From: Clostridia bacterium
Lineage (GTDB): Bacteria; Bacillota; Clostridia; Oscillospirales; Acutalibacteraceae
Direction of reading: 5' to 3'
Assembly: GCA_900763035.1 (NCBI GenBank)
Contig: CAAFIS010000098.1
Span: 1-6,004, forward strand
Length of the DNA stretch: 6,004 bases
Shown in pieces: positions 1 to 6,004 of this stretch (positions are counted from its first letter, which is position 1; every line of letters begins with the position of its first letter). The translations under genes and the position numbers were made by a program. Below the pieces are notes generated by a model. The model did no database searches, was not told the DNA's origin, and was given only the letters and a program-made list of their open reading frames with translations.

Positions 1-1369
1 AGGCTGCCGCATCCAGCCGTTCCTGCAGGTCGTCGAGCGTGTCGAGCAGGTCGGGGATGGACTTTCCCAGATCATAGTCATAGTTGACGTCCGGCTCCGC
101 GCCGGTGATGAGCAGGATCTTGCGATAGACGGCACTGATCGTGTCGGTGATCGCGCCGACGTCGGCGATCGCCTGCGTCACGGCCGAGGCCATGACGGCG
201 CGTAGGGTGAGCGTATGCTCGCCCGGTGTGAGATAAAAGAGATACGACTCGCCGTCCTCCCCGTGCAGCGTTTCGATATACCAGCTGTGCGCGTAGGAGA
301 AGGGGTATTCGGCCAGCTCCGCAAACGGGATCTGCCCGTCGATCAGGATCTGCCGGTAAGCGTTCATGCCGGTGCTCCACGACTGCTGCACCCGCAGTGA
401 CAGCCGATAGCAGCCGGCCGTTTCCACCGTGAAGCGATAAGCGATCTCCTCTCCGCCGCGCGCCCAGCCGCTGCCGCCGACGGCGTTGAGCGGCCGGGTA
501 TCGCCGACGGCCGGCTCCGTGGCCGGATCGGTATCGCAATATGCGGTCAGCGTGCTGTCGCTGCGCCACAGCATGGCCGACGGATCCTCCGCCTGCAGCA
601 CGATCGGCGCGGCCGTGCCGCCGCCGCGCGGATACCCGGCCGATACCGCGGCATACCCCGGCACATTCTCCGACGCCTTGAGGGTGATCTTTCCGATCAC
701 GACCGGCTGATCGACGAAGCCGAGCGTCAGCGTATGCACACCGGCCGTCAGGCCGTAAAGCAGCGGGGCGGCATACTTGCCGTCCACATCCTGCGGATCG
801 GCCGTCATCCAAACGCGCTCCTCCTGCTGGGCATAGCTGAGCTGATCGCCAAAGGCGTTATACCGCGCATCGCCCGTGTAAACGAAGCGGCGGTAAAGAC
901 AGGCGTTTTCCGCCTCGGCGAACGGCACTTTGCCGTCGAGCGCGATCCGGCGGCGGATAGCCTGTCCGCTGCCGCCTTGAGGATAATATTCGATCTCCAG
1001 TCGATACAGGCCGTCCTGCGGCACGGAAACGGAAAAGACCGCATCGCCGGTGCTCTCGTCGAGCAGCAGGCCGGTGCGGCCGTCGATCTGCACGCTTTCG
1101 GCCGCCTTACCGGACACGGCGACGGTGCCGAGCGGAACAGGGACATCGGCCGCCGCCTCGGTCAGGCCGTTTTCCCGCCATGCGGCGGCCACCGCGCCGT
1201 AGGCGGGCAGAGCATCGTAGGACGCGCTGTCCCCTTCGAACAGTACGGCATACCGATCGAGCAGACGCTCGGCCTTTGCCGCCGGTGTGCCCGCCGACGC
1301 AAGTGACAGGCACAGTGCGGTGCAAAGCGCCGCGGCACAGGCCCTGTTTACGGTGCGTTTTATGTGCAT
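1..1369 (-). CDS. Secreted protein with two carbohydrate-binding-like modules, probable N-terminal part of a very large ABC solute-binding protein (partial, 3' end beyond window)
   Basis: An open frame runs from ATG at 1369 to the left edge without a stop, giving 456 visible residues. The start MHIKRTVNR, a hydrophobic stretch (about residues 10-26) and an ASA/G site near residue 26 form a Sec signal peptide; no lipobox is evident. Two related beta-rich modules follow, about residues 84-233 and 256-404. Each has a YRL strand (YRLEIEYY near 119, YRLSLRVQ near 319), an IDG-PF turn (LDGKVPFAEAE from 144, IDGQIPFAELAE from 343) and a closing G-HTLTL strand (near 215 and 386). Residues 405-456 look helical (VYRKILLITG, then a leucine/aspartate-rich segment). 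From memory, this order matches large Firmicutes extracellular solute-binding proteins of roughly 900-1000 residues, in which two CBM35-like modules and a helical linker precede the solute-binding domain. That domain is not in the window, so the transport role is inference. The gene follows the surface-protein gene by 173 bases on the same strand. Confidence 0.88.
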   Translation of the reverse strand, partial: MHIKRTVNRACAAALCTALCLSLASAGTPAAKAERLLDRYAVLFEGDSASYDALPAYGAVAAAWRENGLTEAAADVPVPLGTVAVSGKAAESVQIDGRTGLLLDESTGDAVFSVSVPQDGLYRLEIEYYPQGGSGQAIRRRIALDGKVPFAEAENACLYRRFVYTGDARYNAFGDQLSYAQQEERVWMTADPQDVDGKYAAPLLYGLTAGVHTLTLGFVDQPVVIGKITLKASENVPGYAAVSAGYPRGGGTAAPIVLQAEDPSAMLWRSDSTLTAYCDTDPATEPAVGDTRPLNAVGGSGWARGGEEIAYRFTVETAGCYRLSLRVQQSWSTGMNAYRQILIDGQIPFAELAEYPFSYAHSWYIETLHGEDGESYLFYLTPGEHTLTLRAVMASAVTQAIADVGAITDTISAVYRKILLITGAEPDVNYDYDLGKSIPDLLDTLDDLQERLDAAA

Positions 1370-1377
1370 GGTACAGA

Positions 1378-1386
1378 CCATCCTTT
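1378..1386 (-). promoter_or_regulatory. Ribosome binding site for the modular secreted protein
   Basis: The minus strand reads AAAGGATGG, ending 8 bases before the ATG at 1369 (AGGA core 11 bases away). It supports this start, which also gives a well-formed signal peptide. The match is weaker than that of the gene upstream. Confidence 0.6.
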
Positions 1387-1423
1387 GCATCGATCGGTGT
1401 GGGTGCGACCGAATGGCGGCACG

Positions 1424-1449
1424 GCGTGCGGCGGAAAACTGCCGCACGC
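1424..1449 (-). repeat. GC-rich stem-loop in the intergenic region, 9-bp perfect stem
   Basis: GCGTGCGGC at 1424-1432 pairs perfectly with GCCGCACGC at 1441-1449 around an 8-base loop. The right arm overlaps a 10-base palindrome, GCACGCGTGC (1444-1453). No T-run follows on either strand, so it is not a standard intrinsic terminator. It lies in the transcribed leader of the downstream gene, about 54 bases before its start codon, where it could affect mRNA stability or processing. The role is inference. Confidence 0.6.
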
Positions 1450-1476
1450 GTGCACAGCCATCGGCCATCGGACATC

Positions 1477-1509
1477 TGCCCCGCCGGCACGGACGGCACC
1501 GGCGGGGCA
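1477..1509 (-). repeat. Strong GC-rich stem-loop after the surface-protein gene, 11-bp perfect stem
   Basis: TGCCCCGCCGG (1477-1487) pairs perfectly with CCGGCGGGGCA (1499-1509) around an 11-base loop. In the transcript it starts 33 bases after the stop codon of the surface-protein gene. A 22-base pyrimidine tract sits on its 5' side (1509-1530), which is the wrong side for a T-tailed terminator; the 3' side reads GATGTCCGATGG. It could be a weak or factor-dependent terminator, or a 3'-end stabiliser that makes the upstream gene more abundant than the downstream one. The 1370-1542 gap otherwise holds only a tandem CCATCGG pair (1458-1471) and no convincing promoter. Confidence 0.6.
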
Positions 1510-1542
1510 AGAAAAGAGGAAAAGAGAAAATGCGTTTGCGCG

Positions 1543-1674
1543 TTATCCGCGGCGCTTACGGCTGACCGCGGCGGCACCGCCGGAAAGCACGGCCAGCAGC
1601 ATGACGGCGCCGGGCAGAGCCACGCCGGTCACGGGGCTGTCGTCGGTCTTGCCGTCATCGGTCTTGCCCGGCTC
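1543..1674 (-). other. C-terminal acidic spacer and sortase-type wall-sorting signal (SPVTG)
   Basis: This is a sub-feature of the surface protein. The C-terminus has the three parts of a sortase substrate: a pentapeptide SPVTG at residues 806-810, a hydrophobic segment (VALPGAVMLLAVL and following alanines) and a positive tail, RKRRG. An acidic, repeat-like spacer (DDGKTDDS) precedes it. The first residue is serine instead of the leucine of LPxTG. From memory, variants with N or S at this position are common in clostridial surface proteins. No sortase gene is in the window. A plain C-terminal membrane anchor is the alternative. Confidence 0.72.
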
Positions 1675-4053
1675 ATCGGTGCTCTGGCCGCCCGCAGCGA
1701 ACGCCGCAGTGGGGGCATAGGCATAGATGATGGAGCCGGACGCGTCATAGCTGACGACCTGCGCGATGTAAGTCTTGCCGTCCTCGAGGCCGTCGAACGT
1801 CATCGAGCCGGTCTTATCGCTGCGCACTTCACGCTTGACGAAGGTCAGCGTGTCGCCGTTTTTCTCGTACAGATGGACGGCGTAGCTGTCAACGCCGCCG
1901 ATCCACTCCCACTCGACGGTGGCGGCAGAGCCGTTCTGCCTGACCGTGGCCGTGAACTCGGCATCATACTCGAGCAAACCCTTCATGTAGGGCTCCATGT
2001 TCTGCGCGAGGGTCGTGATGTCGGCGACGTTGGAGGCGGCCAGCACCGCGTCGTTCTCGCCGATCGCCAGCACCTGCAGGCGATAAGCCGTGGCCTTATT
2101 CAGGCCCTGTAGGGACAGCTTCGTGCGGCGAGTGGTCTCGGTCGCGAGGAACTTGCCGTCCTTGTCGTAGCGGTTGATGAGATAGCGCTTGGCGCCGTCC
2201 ACCTCGCCCCACGACAGCTCGGCGAAATCGCCCTCCACCGCGCCGACCTTCAGTTCAAGGCTGCCGGCGGGATCGAGCGGGTGCTGCTCGTACTCATTTT
2301 TGAAGCTTTGCTGATAGGCGGCGATGAACGCCTCGGGATCCATCACATAGCCCACGTCGGAGATCTTCAGATCCTGATCGTACAGATTTTCGTTCCAGCC
2401 CCACTCCTGCAGCATCACGAGCTTGCCGATATCGGCGACGGCGACGTTACGCTTGAGATAGAACTGCGCATAGTCTTGGATCTGGTCGATGTCGATCAGC
2501 ACATAGCCGGTGGCCCGCAGCGGGATCGTGTTGACCCAGTTGAACTGGCCGCTGTCCTGATGGAACACGTCGTCCTGCCGATAGACCTGACGGAACTTGA
2601 GGAACTTGAAGCCGTTCGCTTCCGCCTTATCGATGTTGCCGCTGAACGGCACGTCCCCGGCATACAGGCTCCAGTAAGAGGCGTGGTTATGACGATCGGG
2701 CATCGAGGTCTGCTCATCCGGGATAGCGGTGGTGTCGTAACGGAAGGCGATGGCCTTTGCCTCGGCGGGCGCCTTGGCGTTGCTCGACAGATCGAGCGTC
2801 AGGTCGTTGCGCATCCCGTTTTCGATATGCAAATTCTGCACGTTATTATTGGTCACGATGTAGTTATCGCCGTAGAACGGTTCCGGATCGCGCGGCGGCT
2901 GCGGCACCGGATCGGTCACGAAGCCGATGTCGCGGATCTTGATCGTTTGGCCGTAGGCGGCATCGTTCCAGCTCCACTCCGGACGCAGGCGGAAAGCATC
3001 GACGTCCTTGACCTTGATCTCGCCGAGATCGATGACCAGATAGCCATACGTGCCGGCGAGCAGGTTGAACAGATACCCCGGTTCCTTGCCGTCGATGCGG
3101 GAGGTCAGCTTTTGGTTCTCTCCGTCGAGCACGATATAGCGCGTGGTGCCGACCTTACCGAAATCGACCGTTTCCCACTCGCTCCCGTCCTTGCGGTAAA
3201 TATCAAAGAAGAATGCGTAGCCGTCCTTATCGCCCTTGGTGTTATCGCTGACGATAGAACGGGCGTCATAGTAGAACGCGAGCTTGCTGACCCCGTCCCC
3301 GGCCGGGAACGTCAGGCCGGTCACGTCGCAGGAGTTGCTGCTGTTCCCGTTGACGGTATAGTCGCAGCCCTCGGCGCGGTACACGGTGTAGTTCTTCGGC
3401 TGTTCCGCTTCCTTCGGTGGCTGCGGATCGCCCGGCTGACCCGGTGTCGCCGCGCCGAAAAAGCCGATGTTGCGCGCCTTGATGGTCTTGCCGGGCAGAT
3501 TCGTGCCCCAATCGTACACGGGGCTGAGCTTCAGGGCCACGACGCTGCTCGTATCCACATCATCGCCGAGGCTGATGTAGATATAGCCCGTGGCGTTGAC
3601 CGGCAGGCAGAAATACGACTGCTCCTCGCCCTTGATATGGCCGGTCACGGTCGTTTCCTTTCCGTCGCGAGTGAACACGCGCTCCATCTTATCGTCGGAG
3701 AACGCGATGCTCTTCCAGCCGCTGCCGCCCTTGACCCAGACATCGATGTAGAAGGCATAGTTGTTTTTGTCGCCCTGCGTCGCATCATACGCGATGGCCG
3801 TGGTATCGAAATAAAAGCCGAGGCGCGCGTTTTTCGCTGCGCCGCTCAAGTCGACGTCGCCGTTGGCCGGCTGCCATTCGTTATGGTTCTGTGCGTCGAT
3901 CTCGTGATCCTTACCGTCGGCGTTGACGACGGTGAACCCATCCGGCGGTGCCTGCACCTCGGCCGAGGCCATCAGCCCGGCCAGCGGGATCAGTCCGATC
4001 AGCAGGCTCATGGCCAGCAGGATCGGCAGGATCTTGGCAAAATGCGTTTTCAT
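1543..4053 (-). CDS. Cell-wall-anchored surface protein with three repeated beta-sandwich-like modules and two fibronectin type III-like domains
   Basis: The protein has 836 residues. A signal peptide (MKTHFAKILPILLAM..., site near ASA/E about residue 32) shows export. Three diverged modules follow, about residues 36-200, 220-378 and 390-570. Each ends in the same pattern: a GY-I-I/L strand (ATGYIYISL, TYGYLVIDL, ATGYVLIDI), then a W-W/WG segment and a K-(I/L)-(K/S) strand ending DIGFV-like (KARNIGFF, KIRDIGFV, KISDVGYV). Proline-rich linkers join them. Such closing strands occur in jelly-roll, carbohydrate-binding-like modules of secreted clostridial proteins, so glycan binding is plausible but unproven. 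Residues 591-681 and about 697-788 look like fibronectin type III domains (ELSWGEVDGAKRYLI; VEWEWIGGVDSYAVHLY). An acidic spacer with a repeated KTDD leads to SPVTG (residues 806-810), a hydrophobic stretch and RKRRG, a sortase-type signal. No catalytic motif is recognisable. ATG at 4053 is chosen over the in-frame TTG at 4062 because AAGGAG sits 9 bases upstream of it. It lies between two solute-binding protein genes, suggesting surface capture of their substrate. Confidence 0.93.
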   Translation of the reverse strand: MKTHFAKILPILLAMSLLIGLIPLAGLMASAEVQAPPDGFTVVNADGKDHEIDAQNHNEWQPANGDVDLSGAAKNARLGFYFDTTAIAYDATQGDKNNYAFYIDVWVKGGSGWKSIAFSDDKMERVFTRDGKETTVTGHIKGEEQSYFCLPVNATGYIYISLGDDVDTSSVVALKLSPVYDWGTNLPGKTIKARNIGFFGAATPGQPGDPQPPKEAEQPKNYTVYRAEGCDYTVNGNSSNSCDVTGLTFPAGDGVSKLAFYYDARSIVSDNTKGDKDGYAFFFDIYRKDGSEWETVDFGKVGTTRYIVLDGENQKLTSRIDGKEPGYLFNLLAGTYGYLVIDLGEIKVKDVDAFRLRPEWSWNDAAYGQTIKIRDIGFVTDPVPQPPRDPEPFYGDNYIVTNNNVQNLHIENGMRNDLTLDLSSNAKAPAEAKAIAFRYDTTAIPDEQTSMPDRHNHASYWSLYAGDVPFSGNIDKAEANGFKFLKFRQVYRQDDVFHQDSGQFNWVNTIPLRATGYVLIDIDQIQDYAQFYLKRNVAVADIGKLVMLQEWGWNENLYDQDLKISDVGYVMDPEAFIAAYQQSFKNEYEQHPLDPAGSLELKVGAVEGDFAELSWGEVDGAKRYLINRYDKDGKFLATETTRRTKLSLQGLNKATAYRLQVLAIGENDAVLAASNVADITTLAQNMEPYMKGLLEYDAEFTATVRQNGSAATVEWEWIGGVDSYAVHLYEKNGDTLTFVKREVRSDKTGSMTFDGLEDGKTYIAQVVSYDASGSIIYAYAPTAAFAAGGQSTDEPGKTDDGKTDDSPVTGVALPGAVMLLAVLSGGAAAVSRKRRG
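2340..3945 (-). repeat. Three diverged protein-level repeats in the surface protein
   Basis: The clearest shared block closes each module: codons near 3455-3515 (WGTNLPGKTIKARNIGFF), 2918-2990 (WSWNDAAYGQTIKIRDIGFV) and 2344-2412 (WGWNENLYDQDLKISDVGYV). Module openings also correspond: residues reading L-FYFDTTAI, LAFYYDARSI and IAFRYDTTAI, followed in the first two by GDKNNYAFYID and GDKDGYAFFFD. The third module carries extra residues before its closing block. DNA identity is low, so this is an old duplication rather than a recent tandem copy. Confidence 0.8.
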
Positions 4054-4062
4054 GTGCTCCAA

Positions 4063-4068
4063 CTCCTT
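4063..4068 (-). promoter_or_regulatory. Ribosome binding site that fixes the surface-protein start
   Basis: The minus strand reads AAGGAG, 9 bases before the ATG at 4053. It directly abuts the in-frame TTG at 4062, which therefore cannot be the start served by this site. Just upstream the strand repeats GATAAGATAAGG. Confidence 0.85.
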
Positions 4069-4100
4069 ATCTTATCGTGATATACGCGGGGGCTATCTTC

Positions 4101-4116
4101 ACCGCGATCTCGCGGT
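4101..4116 (-). repeat. Short stem-loop between the lipoprotein and surface-protein genes
   Basis: ACCGCG (4101-4106) pairs with CGCGGT (4111-4116) around a 4-base loop, ATCT. It starts 19 bases after the stop of the solute-binding lipoprotein gene in the transcript. The sequence after it on the minus strand is GAAGATAGCCCCCGCG, not a T-run, so it is not an intrinsic terminator. A role in transcript stability is possible but unproven. The 82-base gap (4054-4135) shows no convincing promoter. Confidence 0.4.
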
Positions 4117-4135
4117 CCGGTACGGGGGATAAGGA

Positions 4136-5965
4136 TCACTTGAAGTTGCGGTCGAACACCTGCTGATAGCTGCTCTTCCAAGCGGCATAGTCCTTGCTGT
4201 TCTTGCTCTTGTAGCTGTTCCAGTCGGTCTCGACGTTCACCTCGCCGCGGATGGCCTGATAGCCCCACTGGATGTCGCCGGGCGACTGCAGCTTGTCGAT
4301 CTTGGCCTTTTCGCTCTCCTTGGCGGTCTGCACGAGCTTAGAGAAATTATATTTGCCGAGGCGGTTGACCCGCGTGGCCTCCTCGCTGACGAACACGTCG
4401 AATTTTTCGCGGGTGGTCAATTCGCTGCTGTTGCGGGCCGTGATATTGGCCGGTGCCATCGGCGCATACGAACTGATCACGCGCTGATCGGCCGCCAGTG
4501 CGGCGCTGTTCTTTTTCAGCTTGTACTTATCGCCGACCTTGGTGTACGCCTTGCCCTCCGGGCCGTACGTCCACAGCATCGCGCCGTCGTTGGTGTAGAA
4601 ATAGTCGATCCAGCGCAGGCACGCTTCCACGCTCTTGGCCTTGGCGGAAACGAAGAACATATTCTCGTAGCTGTCGAGGTACTCCGGCTGGGAGATGCCG
4701 GCCAGCAGATCGCCGGTGTTCGCGCCCTTGCACCAGGCGATCGGCTTCCAATCCTTGAGCTCGCTGTCGCTGAGATACGCCGAAACGAAGGACATGGACA
4801 CGATGCCGGTCTTATGCACCTGCGCCTTGAGCGTGGCGCCCTCCGCGCCGATCATCTTCTTATTGAAGATGCCCTCGTTCCACAGGCGGTTATAAAAACG
4901 GCAGCCCTCGCGGAACTGGTCGGTCAGCAGGCCGGAGAGCACCTCGCCTTTCTCGGTCACGGTGCCGGTGTAGTACCAGCTCATGGCCAGACCCCACGGG
5001 TTCCAAAGCTGCGGACGCCACAGGTTCGTGCCGAAGCCGAACGTATCGTCTTTGCCGTTGCCGTCCGGGTCTTCCTCGGCGAACGCCTTGGCCACCTTAT
5101 ACAGCTCGTCCGTCGTCGTCGGGGCACTCAGGCCCAGTTCCTCGAGCCACGCGGTGTTGATCATCAGCTGCGCTTCCTCGATCGTGCTGATGGAACCGCC
5201 CTCTTTCACCGTCGGGTGGATCTGCGGCAGAGAATACACCTTGCCGGGGGCATAGGCCACGGTCTTGCCGTAGGGATGCTGGCCGCCGTTGAGCCGCTCG
5301 TACACGTTGGGCGCCCAAGTTTGCAGCTTATCGGTCAGGTCGGCGAACTGCTTTTCCTTGCCGTAGCGCTCGACCTCGGAGCAGATGAACCCGACCGGGA
5401 CGGAAACGAAGATGTCCGGCAGGTTGCCGCTGGCCATCATCGTCTTTTTGAGCACGAAGATGTCCGAACCGATGTAGAAATTGTAGGTGACCTTCATGCC
5501 GCTCTGCTTTTCGTAATACGCCGTGAAGGCCTGCTTGGCCATGTTGGGCGATTTTTCGGTGTACGGCAGCATGACGGTGATCGGCAGCGTGCCGCCGGTG
5601 ACATACGGCGTGGAGGCCGAGTGGACCGTCAAGCCGCCGACCTTGACGGTCTTATCCTTGCCGTCGGGCTTGGTGCCGGGGGTGGAGCCGCTGTTCGGCT
5701 TATCGTTCGGCTTCGTGCTATCGCTGCCGGACGGCTGTGCGCCGGTGCTGTCCGGATCGCCGGCATCACCGGTGCCGGTGGGGGTGGAGATGTCGCCGGA
5801 GGCATCCGGCGCGACGGGATCGCCGTTATCGGACACGGTGCTGCTCCCGTCGGGGGACGAAGGGTCGTCGGCCGGTTTTTTGCCGCAGCCCGTCATCGCG
5901 CCGAGCAGCATCAACAGGCTCAGTGCCGCAGCGCCGAGCTGCTTCGTGACTTTGATGGCTTTCAT
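4136..5965 (-). CDS. ABC transporter solute-binding lipoprotein, LipO/YtcQ-like carbohydrate class
   Basis: The 609-residue protein should sit on the outer face of the membrane and deliver a sugar or oligosaccharide to an ABC importer. The start MKAIKVTKQ, a hydrophobic core and AMTGC give a lipoprotein signal with Cys27 as the lipidated residue. Residues 28 to about 105 are a Ser/Gly/Asp/Pro/Thr-rich linker. The binding domain (about 106-609) has hallmarks of the large family 1 binding proteins: WLEELGLSAPTTTDELYKVA, a calcium-loop-like DPDGNGKDD (residues 299-307), an aromatic-rich WRPQLWNPWGLAMSWYY segment, a RWIDYFYTNDGAMLWTYGPEGKAY block (about 449-473) and a YQQVFDRNFK end. From known family members, the loop binds calcium (as in AlgQ proteins) and aromatics stack on sugars; the actual substrate is not readable. 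ATG at 5965 is preferred over ATG at 5971 because the Shine-Dalgarno core is 9 bases from the former and only 3 from the latter. It is first of three co-oriented genes; a permease may lie upstream. Confidence 0.95.
   Translation of the reverse strand: MKAIKVTKQLGAAALSLLMLLGAMTGCGKKPADDPSSPDGSSTVSDNGDPVAPDASGDISTPTGTGDAGDPDSTGAQPSGSDSTKPNDKPNSGSTPGTKPDGKDKTVKVGGLTVHSASTPYVTGGTLPITVMLPYTEKSPNMAKQAFTAYYEKQSGMKVTYNFYIGSDIFVLKKTMMASGNLPDIFVSVPVGFICSEVERYGKEKQFADLTDKLQTWAPNVYERLNGGQHPYGKTVAYAPGKVYSLPQIHPTVKEGGSISTIEEAQLMINTAWLEELGLSAPTTTDELYKVAKAFAEEDPDGNGKDDTFGFGTNLWRPQLWNPWGLAMSWYYTGTVTEKGEVLSGLLTDQFREGCRFYNRLWNEGIFNKKMIGAEGATLKAQVHKTGIVSMSFVSAYLSDSELKDWKPIAWCKGANTGDLLAGISQPEYLDSYENMFFVSAKAKSVEACLRWIDYFYTNDGAMLWTYGPEGKAYTKVGDKYKLKKNSAALAADQRVISSYAPMAPANITARNSSELTTREKFDVFVSEEATRVNRLGKYNFSKLVQTAKESEKAKIDKLQSPGDIQWGYQAIRGEVNVETDWNSYKSKNSKDYAAWKSSYQQVFDRNFK
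5648..5884 (-). other. Long low-complexity linker of the solute-binding lipoprotein
   Basis: About 78 residues between the lipidated Cys27 and the binding domain consist almost wholly of S, G, D, P, T, N and K, with recurring D-P, S-T and G-T-K-P-like units. Such a linker would hold the binding domain away from the membrane through the wall. The family usually has only a short spacer here, so the length is unusual. It could be a site of O-glycosylation, which is speculation. Confidence 0.75.
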
Positions 5966-5974
5966 ACACATTCT

Positions 5975-5979
5975 TCCTC
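5975..5979 (-). promoter_or_regulatory. Ribosome binding site of the solute-binding lipoprotein
   Basis: The minus strand reads GAGGA within AGAGAGGAAGAATG. The core is 9 bases before the ATG at 5965, the same spacing as for the next gene, and too close (3 bases) to the ATG at 5971. The remaining bases to 6004 are too few to identify a promoter or an upstream gene; a TGA on the minus strand at 6000-5998 could be a stop of a preceding gene but cannot be confirmed. Confidence 0.7.
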
Positions 5980-6004
5980 TCTGTTCCTGCCTGAACGTCA
6001 GCGG

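Noticed and set aside
78..812. Open frame of 244 codons on the minus strand within the partial left-hand gene
   Set aside because: Its product is arginine/glycine-rich low-complexity sequence, typical of an out-of-frame read. The frame from 1369 to the edge gives a signal peptide and two repeated modules over the same bases.
1477..1509. Hairpin as an intrinsic terminator of the surface-protein gene
   Set aside because: The pyrimidine run is 5' of the stem in the transcript and no U-run follows the stem. On the opposite strand the stem is followed by purines.
1180..2112. Open frame of 310 codons on the plus strand spanning the intergenic gap
   Set aside because: It crosses the ends of two well-supported minus-strand genes, has an arginine-rich start and no recognisable domain.
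4054..4062. TTG at 4062 as the start of the surface-protein gene
   Set aside because: The AAGGAG site directly abuts it, leaving no spacer, whereas the ATG at 4053 is 9 bases away.
2281..4080. Long open frame of 599 codons on the plus strand opposite the surface-protein gene
   Set aside because: It lies wholly antisense to a gene with a signal peptide, domains, sorting signal and ribosome site. Its product is an I/V/D/H/R-rich string with no domain or export signal, as expected from the complement of a GC-biased gene.
4079..4107. Possible -10 box (TATATC, minus strand) ahead of the surface-protein gene
   Set aside because: The sequence 17 bases upstream (TCGCGG) does not resemble a -35 element, so the match is likely chance.
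5966..5971. ATG at 5971 as the start of the solute-binding lipoprotein
   Set aside because: The Shine-Dalgarno core is only about 3 bases away; the ATG at 5965 has a normal 9-base spacer. The choice changes the protein by two residues and is not certain.

Overview
The window is GC-rich and reads on the minus strand throughout. It holds three large genes for exported proteins and no RNA gene, transposon or CRISPR array that I can see. The Gram-positive envelope signals (a lipobox on one protein, a sortase-type C-terminal signal on another), the strong AAGGAG-type ribosome sites and the protein families suggest a GC-rich member of the Clostridia/Firmicutes. A gut or other carbohydrate-degrading lineage is plausible. 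This assignment is inference from style, not from a marker gene.

In transcription order (right to left), the first gene (5965 to 4136) encodes a 609-residue lipoprotein. It is an ABC-transporter solute-binding protein of the large carbohydrate-binding class (LipO/YtcQ-like), set on an unusually long low-complexity linker. After an 82-base gap with a small stem-loop comes an 836-residue surface protein (4053 to 1543). It has a signal peptide, three related beta-sandwich-like modules joined by proline-rich linkers, two fibronectin type III-like domains, an acidic spacer and a C-terminal SPVTG, hydrophobic helix, RKRR sorting signal. A 173-base gap follows, with a pure pyrimidine tract (transcript sense) and two strong GC-rich stem-loops. 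The third gene starts at 1369 and runs off the left edge. Its visible 456 residues carry a signal peptide, two related carbohydrate-binding-like modules and the start of a helical region. This layout resembles very large solute-binding proteins whose transport domain follows such modules; that domain would lie outside the window.

Together the genes look like part of a glycan-capture locus: a wall-anchored multi-module protein flanked by two solute-binding proteins that probably feed an ABC importer. No permease or ATPase gene is visible. Upstream of the first gene only 33 bases remain, too few to show whether a permease precedes it. All three genes are co-oriented with short gaps and no recognisable intrinsic terminator between them, so one operon is likely, perhaps with hairpins adjusting the amount of each product. 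The substrate cannot be read from the sequence.
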